Assembly (NCBI GenBank): GCA_028687375.1
Contig: JAQUAG010000015.1
Span: 1-51,630 of the forward strand
Direction: 5' to 3'
Source: Arcobacteraceae bacterium
GTDB lineage: Bacteria; Campylobacterota; Campylobacteria; Campylobacterales; Arcobacteraceae
Length of the DNA stretch: 51,630 bases
Positions 9,071 through 15,332 of this stretch are shown here, piece after piece; the first letter of the stretch is position 1, and the number at the start of each line of letters is the position of its first letter. The notes under the pieces are model-generated. The model made no database searches. It saw only the letters and a program-made list of their open reading frames with translations, and was not told the DNA's origin. The translations under genes were made by a program, and so were the position numbers.

Positions 9071-9105
9071 CCTGTTGCCCTTTGATTTATCAAGTGGGCG
9101 TCAGG
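9071..9105. other. Three-part hairpin beside the hexamer array
   Basis: CCTG/CAGG, GCCC/GGGC and TTGAT/ATCAA pair in nested order with 1-2 base internal loops and a TT apex, giving 13 base pairs over 35 bases. It lies upstream of the relaxase accessory gene and next to the TGTCAA array, so it may be part of oriT or a 5' leader structure. Confidence 0.5.
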
Positions 9106-9120
9106 TGTAGTGTTTTTATT

Positions 9121-9254
9121 TGTCAATTTTGTGTCAAAATTTGGCAAAATTTGGCAAACATTGTCAACTCGTGTCAATGTTTGTCATTCTCTGTCAAACT
9201 CTGTCAATTCTTGACAAAGTTTGGCAATTTGGTGTCAATGTTTGTCATTGTCAC
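9121..9254. repeat. Helically phased TGTCAA-type hexamer array (iteron/centromere/oriT candidate)
   Basis: Hexamers TGTCAA or one-base variants (TGGCAA, TGACAA, TGTCAT) start at 9121, 9132, 9142, 9152, 9162, 9172, 9182, 9192, 9202, 9212, 9222, 9233 and 9243, with a last TGTCAC at 9249. Ten consecutive copies are exactly 10 bp apart. Such spacing puts every site on one face of the helix, as in centromere arrays bound by ParB/ParR-type proteins, Rep iterons or relaxosome accessory sites. The array lies just after parA and before the relaxase operon. Confidence 0.8.
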
Positions 9255-9260
9255 CAATTT

Positions 9261-10040
9261 TTATACTAAAACTGAAAAATTTGATAAAATTTGTTTAGTT
9301 ACCAAATTTGCATCGATGGAATTGAGATATGAAGCAAATGATTGCTCGTATCCCTCGACATCATTATTTTTAATGATGTGTTCTTCTCTAAATTGATTTG
9401 CAGCTGTTTCAAAATCTAGCTCTTGAGATAATTTTGCTAAATCTCCAATATACATACCGTAAGCATCAGACAGCTCATAAAAAACTGAGTAAGGTAAGGA
9501 AGTGAACGGATAGTTAAATTGTTTTTTAAAGCTTGTAATTTGTCGTTTTTTATTGCCATAGAAAAACATAAATTCATCTTCTATTTTTTTAGGGTCAACC
9601 ACTTGATTTAGTACAAAATATATCTCTTTATCTTTCCCTATCAGTTCTATTGTTTCAACAACATTTTTAAGTGATTTGAGCGATTTAGAGACGGGGATAA
9701 TATACTTCACTTGAAAGTTTGTTTTTGCTAGCATATTTGACACATTAATAGCATCTGCTCCCCCACCAACATCTATTATGATGTTGTACTCTTTATCAAG
9801 ATAATCAAGTGTTAATTTAGCAAGGTTCATCATATCTTCTGTATTTGATATATTGATAGCTACATCTTCGTTAAAATATTCACTGTTTTCGTAGTTATAA
9901 GAAGAATTACACAAATCAAATTCATAGATTTTATATTTCTCGCCGTTTTCTGCTAAAGCATATGCTAAAGCTTTAGTGATTTCCGTTTTTCCAACTCCAC
10001 CTTTTGTGTTCATTACACAATACAAATTATTACTATTCAT
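9261..10040 (-). CDS. parA: ParA/MinD-type partition ATPase
   Basis: 259 residues. The deviant Walker A motif KGGVGKT at residues 13-19 and the IIDVGGGADA motif near residue 90 (Walker B position) identify a P-loop ATPase of the ParA family, which positions plasmid or element DNA along the nucleoid with a site-specific partner. GGAG precedes the ATG. The start overlaps the preceding HTH-like gene (10033-10407) by 8 bases, the usual coupling of partition genes. The phased hexamer array directly downstream is a candidate cognate centromere. Some conjugative systems use ParA-like proteins for relaxosome positioning, so that role is possible too. Confidence 0.88.
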   Translation of the reverse strand: MNSNNLYCVMNTKGGVGKTEITKALAYALAENGEKYKIYEFDLCNSSYNYENSEYFNEDVAINISNTEDMMNLAKLTLDYLDKEYNIIIDVGGGADAINVSNMLAKTNFQVKYIIPVSKSLKSLKNVVETIELIGKDKEIYFVLNQVVDPKKIEDEFMFFYGNKKRQITSFKKQFNYPFTSLPYSVFYELSDAYGMYIGDLAKLSQELDFETAANQFREEHIIKNNDVEGYEQSFASYLNSIDANLVTKQILSNFSVLV

Positions 10041-10407
10041 TTTTTTCTCCTATTTGTTTTGAAGCCTCTATCACATCGATTGGCTTTTTGTTTAAAAAGA
10101 AATCAACTGACTTCTTTTTCTTGTCATCGGCTGACGACACCGCAGTTTGAATTTTTTTTGCTGAGTCGCTTTGCTCCTCAGCAGGTTTTTTTAAAAAAGA
10201 ATTTTTGACTGTTAAGCTTTCTTTAAGGTTTAGAATTCTGTACACTGTTCTAACTGTTGTTTGAATATCATGAAATTTTTCACAATATTCCAAAATTGCA
10301 TCCGCATGTAAACCTTTAGAATACAGTTCTTTAATCTTATTTTCTAAAGAAAAAAGTTTTTTTGCTTTTCTCTTTTTTGCTTTTTTAATCCAATCCAATT
10401 CTTCCAT
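10033..10407 (-). CDS. Basic DNA-binding protein, possible ParA partner
   Basis: 124 residues. A lysine-rich N-terminus is followed by a predicted HTH (about 15-65: a helix with KELYSKG, then AILEYCEKF, then a TVRTVYRIL recognition-like helix) and a Ser/Lys-rich flexible tail. It overlaps parA by 8 bases. A small HTH protein next to ParA is typically the centromere-binding partner and repressor, and the hexamer array nearby would be its natural target. No family is certain; a plain transcription regulator is the alternative. Start supported by AAGGG. Confidence 0.65.
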   Translation of the reverse strand: MEELDWIKKAKKRKAKKLFSLENKIKELYSKGLHADAILEYCEKFHDIQTTVRTVYRILNLKESLTVKNSFLKKPAEEQSDSAKKIQTAVSSADDKKKKSVDFFLNKKPIDVIEASKQIGEKNE

Positions 10408-10446
10408 CTTTTAGCCCTTAACTTTTAAATCTTCTTTACACATCTT

Positions 10447-10737
10447 TTACTCCTTTACTCTCTTTAATTTTTTTACTAAAAATAAAATAATATTAATAAT
10501 AATCCAGCTCCAGATCAACAATCCCCATGCAAATACAAATGGATAAACCCATTCAGCAGGAACTAAAAAAAATACCGTATCAGTGAATAATTTAAAAAAT
10601 TCAAAAGGATTAATCTCTAAATGCTCTACATTTGGTTTAATAGTTGTTATTTCTATATTTAAAAGAAATAAAATTCCTACGACCATCGTCAAAGAGCAAC
10701 GAGAAATTTCCCACCAAATTTCAAACTTTGTAAACAT
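10447..10737 (-). CDS. Small two-TM membrane protein
   Basis: 96 residues with predicted membrane segments at about 15-32 and 62-85 and a short basic C-terminus. AGGAG precedes the ATG. It follows the 227-aa coiled-coil membrane protein by 14 bases in the operon 11712-8782. No family recognised. Confidence 0.6.
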   Translation of the reverse strand: MFTKFEIWWEISRCSLTMVVGILFLLNIEITTIKPNVEHLEINPFEFFKLFTDTVFFLVPAEWVYPFVFAWGLLIWSWIIINIILFLVKKLKRVKE

Positions 10738-10751
10738 CTTTTACTCCTCTT

Positions 10752-11435
10752 TTATTTTCTTGTTATTTTTATAGTGATTGGGTCGTTTTTGCTTTTTTGA
10801 TTTGCAACAGCTTTAAAATCCCTTGAAAGTTGCATTGACAAAACATCGCTTTCACCATCTTTTTTCTCCATACTAATATCAATAAAAGCCTTTTTAACAT
10901 TTTCAATATTTTCATCCTTAACAAAGTAAGACATATAGCCAAACATCAAGCAAGCACCTAAGACTATCCCAGCCCCAACATTAAAAATTCCGTAAGATTT
11001 TTTATACTTGGAAACATTACTGCTCAATTCCGCTGTCTTCTGGAGCAAAATATCTATCTCGTGATAGTTGTCTATTACATCTTGTAGATCCAAAACTTTT
11101 GCACCAAGTAAATCGTGTGTTTTTGATAGGCTCTCGGCTATCTTGTGAGTTTGCCCGTTTACTTTCATTAGTTCTGCTTTTGTAGAATCAAATAACCCCT
11201 CTGTAGTGTGTTTAAAATCAATATTTCGTAAAGTTTTTTCGACTTCTGTTTGAAACTTAACCGTATAGTCTTCAAAGTTAAGATATTTAATTTTGTCAAT
11301 TCGTTGTAAAAGCTCTGCAATATTGTCTGTTCTTGATAGTTTTTCAACTGCTTCATTTACATTTTTAGAAGCAAGCGACATAGCTGCTATTAAACTTTCG
11401 GCTGAATCAATATCGATTTTAATTTGATTTGGCAT
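10752..11435 (-). CDS. Coiled-coil protein with one membrane segment
   Basis: 227 residues. Helical coiled coil over about 10-140, one membrane segment near 150-172 (GIVLGACLMFGYMSYF), and a short C-terminal domain. AAAGGAGG before the ATG is one of the strongest ribosome sites in the element. The domain order resembles small conjugation accessory proteins such as TraM-like or mobilisation-associated membrane proteins, but there is no diagnostic motif. It lies 16 bases after the HTH gene in a run leading to parA and the relaxase. Confidence 0.6.
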   Translation of the reverse strand: MPNQIKIDIDSAESLIAAMSLASKNVNEAVEKLSRTDNIAELLQRIDKIKYLNFEDYTVKFQTEVEKTLRNIDFKHTTEGLFDSTKAELMKVNGQTHKIAESLSKTHDLLGAKVLDLQDVIDNYHEIDILLQKTAELSSNVSKYKKSYGIFNVGAGIVLGACLMFGYMSYFVKDENIENVKKAFIDISMEKKDGESDVLSMQLSRDFKAVANQKSKNDPITIKITRK

Positions 11436-11451
11436 CTTAAACCTCCTTTGC

Positions 11452-11712
11452 CTATTTTGCTAAGAACTCTGCGACATCGTAGAGATTAAATTTGTATTTA
11501 ATGTAATCTTGCCCATCGGCTCTTTTGTAGATTGTTTTCTTGAATTTTGGAATTGAGTTAAATTCCTGATTTTCAACATACTTTGCGAAAGTTGGAGCTG
11601 AGATACCTATTAATTTATAGACATCTTTTGCATTTAGCACTTCTTTTTTAAAACGAGTTTTTAGCTCATTAATATAAAAATCGAATTTTTCTTTATTGAT
11701 AGGTTGTTGCAT
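11452..11712 (-). CDS. HTH DNA-binding protein, first gene of the parA-relaxase operon
   Basis: 86 residues. A predicted winged or Xis-like HTH (VYKLIGISAPTFAKYVEN) is followed by a C-terminal strand-helix unit ending YKFNLYDVAEFLAK. The 93-aa protein at 18398 has the same ending (YQFNIYDVAEFLSE) and HTH position, so the two are paralogues, and both directly follow a copy of the promoter cassette. A regulator acting on those cassettes is the obvious hypothesis, not shown by the sequence. Confidence 0.7.
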   Translation of the reverse strand: MQQPINKEKFDFYINELKTRFKKEVLNAKDVYKLIGISAPTFAKYVENQEFNSIPKFKKTIYKRADGQDYIKYKFNLYDVAEFLAK

Positions 11713-11717
11713 ATTTT

Positions 11718-11816
11718 CCTCTTTTTTTTAAAATTTGTTTTCTTTATTTAAAAACATTATGAAACTTTAGAAAAAAGAGAGAAATAACACAAAGGAATTT
11801 TTTTATAAATTTTTCC
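11718..11816 (-). promoter_or_regulatory. Repeated promoter/leader cassette R2
   Basis: Nearly identical to R1 (5618-5716) and R3 (18684-18781): AGGAA...TTCCT dyad, possible CATAAT -10, A-rich leader. It precedes the HTH gene at 11712 and so should drive the HTH-parA-relaxase run. Confidence 0.6.
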
Positions 11817-11826
11817 TGATTATATT

Positions 11827-11848
11827 AAGCCCCTATTTTTAGGGGCTT
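11827..11848 (-). terminator. Terminator after the primase gene (cassette R2)
   Basis: AAGCCCCTA/TAGGGGCTT stem with TTTT loop, 4 bases beyond the primase stop codon. Confidence 0.7.
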
Positions 11849-11852
11849 ATAG

Positions 11853-13901
11853 TTATCTTGAGATTGAGTGAGATTGTGTTTTAGTTAGTTCTTGAGTTGT
11901 TTCTTGTGTTTGATTTGCTGTATTTTTTATAGCATTTTGAACTTCTTCAAATTTTTCAAACACTTCAAAAGTTTTAGAAATATCATCATATGTAGTTTGG
12001 ATTAGCCTACTTGATAAATCAAGGCTTCCTTTTAATAGCAGGTCATTTACATCTTGCTTGTACTCGTTTAATCCATCATACTTCAAAAAAGTAAATGTTT
12101 GAATACCAGCTGTTTGAGATACATCTTTCACGAACTGATACCCAGCTTTATCGTTCTGATTAAAAAATGTTATTTCGTTGATTGCATTATCAACAAGTAG
12201 TTTACCAATACTTTTTGCTTGAGACACTCCATTTGCAATAATTACATTATCATCATGTAGCTTATCATCTTTTTGAAATGCAGCTGCATAATCCATTTTT
12301 GATTCAAAAATATTTGCTTTGCTGGAGTATTCATTTGGATAAAAAGATAGGTCTTTTTTACCAAAACTCATAGTTTTCATAGAGTTTGTATGTTCTTTAT
12401 TTAAAAAGTGAATATCAGCTCCAGTTTCATTGACTGTTTGCACTCCTACTCCAAAAGCTTTCCCAATCGTTCCATCTTGTTTAGTGAACTCGCCCGTGAT
12501 GATTTTCATTGCAGGTGGAATTTTTTCTATCCCTCGTGATTTTAGATAATCAATTGCTTTTTCGTTTGTTGAAACTTCATAAGTATTTGTTACCTTAGAA
12601 ATTGGGACACTTTGCTCTTTAAGTTTGTTTTCTTCTTGTTTTTGTTTCAAGACTTCTGTATTGAAATTAGGCTTTTCTTTAGAATTTAAAGCTATAGATA
12701 GCTTATCTTCTACCCCCAAAGTATCAAGGGTTAACCTCATAGAATCTTTGAAATCGTTTCCTGTGTAATCCATAACAACATTAACGATTGTACCCCCTTT
12801 ATTAGCTCCGAAATCTTTATAATTCCAGCTTCCATTTTTTAAAGTGATGTATGCGGATGGTGTTGATTCCCCTCTTAAATTCATCAAATAGGAATCGTTT
12901 CCAGCTTCTTTGTATGGTATCCCTAATCTATCCAATACAGGCTTAGGGTCGGTTGCTTTCATTTCAGCTGTGGTTTCTCTTTTGAATGTGTCCAACTCAG
13001 ATTGAGTGTATTTTAAATTTACTTGACTATTTTGTGTATTTATTATACTTTTTGATTTTTTCATATTTTCCTCTGTAGCTTTAGTAAAATTTTCTAATTT
13101 TTGAACATCTAGTTCATCTTGAGTATCTTTCATTTTTTCAAAGTTTTGAGTACCAATAACCTCTCTTAATCTTTCAATGAGTTCTTCTTTTGAATAATCC
13201 TCTAACTTTTTATATTCTTGAGCTATAGCTTTGGCTTCTTCTACTCTTTCATTCATAGTAGGTTTTTGAGCTTCAATCTCTTTTTCTCTTTCTTCCTCTC
13301 TTTGTTCAATTTTCTCTGCTTTAGTTTCCTGCTCAATTTCTTCACTATTGAGCAGTGTATCAATGTTTTTATTCATCGTGCTATCTTGATTATTTTTCAA
13401 ATCCATCTGTGCCTGTAGATTATTAACTTTTGATTGAAGTCTTTCAATTTCAATATTTTTATCAATAATATTTGCGATACTGTTCGTTACTTTTGCAAAG
13501 GCTTTATTGGAAGCTTTAACGGTTGCACTTAGAATTTTTCTTATCCCTTTAGGAGCTGTCATAATCTCAACAAATTGTTTTTTTGAGTTCTCTGGTACAA
13601 GCCCAGACTGTGAAAATCTTTCAAGTCTTGCTGTATCTTTTTTAGCAAGAGCGATTTCAAGTTGTCGATTGATGTGAATTGATAAACCTCTTTTGACTTC
13701 TTGATTGTCTGCGAAACTTTGAGCATTGATTGTTTTTGATTTGAAATTATGTAAATTTTCAATCACATTTCTTGGTAAGCTGAAATCAATTCTTTTACCC
13801 ATAAATTCAGATTTTCCTAAAAGGATTTCATTATTTTTGACATAAAAAGTGATTGGCTCGTTTCCTATTATCATTGTATATTTTTTTGCTATTAAATCCA
13901 T
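11853..13901 (-). CDS. Toprim-domain primase-like protein
   Basis: 682 residues. The N-terminal 300 residues are basic and coiled-coil. Residues near 320-400 resemble the CHC2 DNA-binding region of DnaG primases (PSAYITLKNGSWNYKDFG... GGTIVNVV) but lack the zinc-binding cysteines. A Toprim-like segment follows at about 520-600 (ANIFESKMDYAAA, then VIIANG, then ITFFNQNDKAG). Mobile-element primases of this kind prime the transferred strand, and some are themselves sent through the T4SS. The last residues TKTQSHSISR match the relaxase C-terminus. It is followed by the cassette terminator. The exact family is uncertain. Confidence 0.7.
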   Translation of the reverse strand: MDLIAKKYTMIIGNEPITFYVKNNEILLGKSEFMGKRIDFSLPRNVIENLHNFKSKTINAQSFADNQEVKRGLSIHINRQLEIALAKKDTARLERFSQSGLVPENSKKQFVEIMTAPKGIRKILSATVKASNKAFAKVTNSIANIIDKNIEIERLQSKVNNLQAQMDLKNNQDSTMNKNIDTLLNSEEIEQETKAEKIEQREEEREKEIEAQKPTMNERVEEAKAIAQEYKKLEDYSKEELIERLREVIGTQNFEKMKDTQDELDVQKLENFTKATEENMKKSKSIINTQNSQVNLKYTQSELDTFKRETTAEMKATDPKPVLDRLGIPYKEAGNDSYLMNLRGESTPSAYITLKNGSWNYKDFGANKGGTIVNVVMDYTGNDFKDSMRLTLDTLGVEDKLSIALNSKEKPNFNTEVLKQKQEENKLKEQSVPISKVTNTYEVSTNEKAIDYLKSRGIEKIPPAMKIITGEFTKQDGTIGKAFGVGVQTVNETGADIHFLNKEHTNSMKTMSFGKKDLSFYPNEYSSKANIFESKMDYAAAFQKDDKLHDDNVIIANGVSQAKSIGKLLVDNAINEITFFNQNDKAGYQFVKDVSQTAGIQTFTFLKYDGLNEYKQDVNDLLLKGSLDLSSRLIQTTYDDISKTFEVFEKFEEVQNAIKNTANQTQETTQELTKTQSHSISR

Positions 13902-13911
13902 TTTGAACCCC

Positions 13912-14148
13912 TTATTTTAATTCATCAAGGTTATCAATGATCACACGAGCTGAAACAATATACTCTTCGATTTCGTCGCTTATCTTTGATAATTCTTTTT
14001 CTGTTATATCTTCTTCTAACAAATCTAAATAATTTGTTCCAATCTGCTTTAAATCGATTATTTTCCATTTTTCAGTCCAAGCCACTTTGTTATCGTCAAG
14101 CCCTTTTACTGTTGTTTTTAACATTGTTTCTAATTGTTCTTTTTTCAT
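13912..14148 (-). CDS. Small acidic protein, unknown
   Basis: 78 residues, largely helical, no membrane segment. AAAAAGGAT precedes the ATG. It lies 14 bases after the small membrane protein gene and 10 bases before the primase, in the same run. No family recognised. Confidence 0.55.
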   Translation of the reverse strand: MKKEQLETMLKTTVKGLDDNKVAWTEKWKIIDLKQIGTNYLDLLEEDITEKELSKISDEIEEYIVSARVIIDNLDELK

Positions 14149-14162
14149 AATTTTTATCCTTT

Positions 14163-14321
14163 TTAAAATAACTTTTGTTCAATGGAGAATATTAACCCCA
14201 CCAACACCACTACGAGAAGATAAAGAAAACTTTTTGTCAATTTATTTCTATCTTCACATTCTGCTAGTTCTGTTTTCAAATCTCTTATGATTGTAGATTC
14301 TGTTTCATTATCTTTTTTCAT
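14163..14321 (-). CDS. Tiny single-TM membrane protein
   Basis: 52 residues. A charged N-terminal helix (about 1-28) is followed by one membrane segment (about 30-47, FLYLLVVVLVGLIFSI). AAGGAG precedes the ATG, and the start overlaps the stop of the 113-aa gene by the ATGA quartet, which supports translation. It resembles the small lysis-like or Rz-like proteins of mobile elements only in general shape. Confidence 0.6.
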   Translation of the reverse strand: MKKDNETESTIIRDLKTELAECEDRNKLTKSFLYLLVVVLVGLIFSIEQKLF

Positions 14322-14659
14322 TTTTTACTCCTTATTTTTTTTGGTATGTAAGGTTTGTTTAGTGTTTCTTGTGATATATGCTTACGGACGAAACGAATAT
14401 ATCTTTTTTTTCCAACACGAATTAGCCCATCATCAAAATGAAGATGTTGATAAGTCCTATTTATTACGTTTAATAGGATTTTCAAATTTACAAATTTTTT
14501 CCTTTTTTTGCCTGCAACTCGGACAAATAAGTCTTTTTTGTTTGTCTTTATTTCAACATTTTCGACATGTTGATAGAACTCCGCTATCTTTTGTTTAATC
14601 TCTTTCAAATTAATTATTTTTACTTCAACTTCTAAATTATCAGCCCAGCAACAAATCAT
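14318..14659 (-). CDS. Basic protein with an LKEIKQKIAEFY domain, unknown
   Basis: 113 residues, highly basic in the second half (KKRKK, GKKRYIRF). Residues about 15-50 (INLKEIKQKIAEFYQHVENV) match two segments of the 174-aa protein encoded just upstream (NDLKQKAADFHGV and ENLKQKIAYFYGV), so all three are copies of one small domain. The basic tail suggests nucleic-acid binding. AAAGG precedes the ATG. A GAAA-capped hairpin lies 30 bases before the start. Its stop overlaps the tiny membrane gene. Confidence 0.6.
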   Translation of the reverse strand: MICCWADNLEVEVKIINLKEIKQKIAEFYQHVENVEIKTNKKDLFVRVAGKKRKKFVNLKILLNVINRTYQHLHFDDGLIRVGKKRYIRFVRKHISQETLNKPYIPKKIRSKK

Positions 14660-14690
14660 CTTAAATCCTTTTCGTTATTTATTTATATTA

Positions 14691-14704
14691 GAGGCTTTCG
14701 CCTC
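14691..14704 (-). ncRNA. Intercistronic RNA hairpin 1 (GAAA tetraloop)
   Basis: On the minus strand GAGGC-GAAA-GCCTC forms a 5-bp stem with a GNRA loop, flanked by AAAGGT and TCTAA. A second copy at 15275-15288 has a changed but still paired stem. Each lies about 30 bases before a start codon. Confidence 0.55.
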
Positions 14705-14719
14705 ACCTTTATTCTTCTT

Positions 14720-15244
14720 TTAATGCTCATTGATAAATAAAAGGTCATTTTTATCACTATCAAAACAACGAAATTTTTTAATTCCAAGATTATTAAATTT
14801 GTTTAAAATTTTCGCTATTTTCTTTGAAGATATTACTTTATTGTTTACCACAACTTCTTTCCAAACATCTTTTTCGTTACGGTCTTCAAAAATAAAAATG
14901 ACCTTTTCTATATTGACACCATAAAAATAGGCTATTTTTTGTTTTAGATTTTCTACAGAAATTTTAAACCATCGTCTTGGAAGTTTTGCATACCTATTTT
15001 TTAAACGACCTGTAATTTCAACTTCAACACTATTGTCAATAATTTTTATTTTATTGAAAAATTCATTTTTATCTAAAGCTAGAATTTTATACAAAGACTC
15101 GCTGTCTTCATGTATGACTTCAATTATTCCGTTGCTATCAATTTCTATAAAATCACTTCCAAATGAAATACATTCTTCTTTAACACCATGGAAATCAGCT
15201 GCTTTTTGTTTTAAATCATTTATGCTTATTGTTATTTTTTTCAT
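14720..15244 (-). CDS. Protein with two copies of an LKQK-x-A-x-F-x-G-V domain
   Basis: 174 residues. Residues about 5-40 (ISINDLKQKAADFHGVKEE) and 95-130 (ISVENLKQKIAYFYGVNIE) are internal repeats, and each is followed by a strand-rich acidic part. The neighbouring 113-aa protein has a third copy. I do not recognise the domain. The lengths and strand pattern suggest a small alpha/beta unit. GAGG precedes the ATG. The gene lies between the coupling protein and the 113-aa gene. Confidence 0.6.
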   Translation of the reverse strand: MKKITISINDLKQKAADFHGVKEECISFGSDFIEIDSNGIIEVIHEDSESLYKILALDKNEFFNKIKIIDNSVEVEITGRLKNRYAKLPRRWFKISVENLKQKIAYFYGVNIEKVIFIFEDRNEKDVWKEVVVNNKVISSKKIAKILNKFNNLGIKKFRCFDSDKNDLLFINEH

Positions 15245-15274
15245 CTTTAACCTCTTTATATTTTATATTTGTTA

Positions 15275-15288
15275 GAGATTTTCATCTC
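15275..15288 (-). ncRNA. Intercistronic RNA hairpin 2 (GAAA tetraloop)
   Basis: On the minus strand GAGAT-GAAA-ATCTC. Compared with hairpin 1 the two inner pairs changed from G-C/C-G to A-T/T-A on both sides, so pairing is kept. It lies between the coupling-protein stop and the start at 15244. Confidence 0.55.
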
Positions 15289-15332
15289 ACCTTTTATTCT
15301 TTTTTGGTCTTACATTAAAAAAAGCCAAACAT

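Noticed and set aside
9037-9177. N-terminal extension of the 84-aa gene through the hairpin and array
   Set aside because: No ribosome site at the upstream start, and a good one before ATG 9036; the extension would code the repeats.
9121-9254. CRISPR array
   Set aside because: Units are hexamers at 10-bp spacing, with no 25-40 base repeats, unique spacers or cas genes.
9082-9396. Plus-strand ORF of 104 codons across the hexamer array
   Set aside because: Its Cys/Gln/Phe-rich sequence is a by-product of the 10-bp repeats and it runs into parA antisense; no ribosome site.
11168-11356. Nested 62-codon ORF in the coiled-coil gene
   Set aside because: No ribosome site and composition that follows from frame-shifted reading of the coiled coil.
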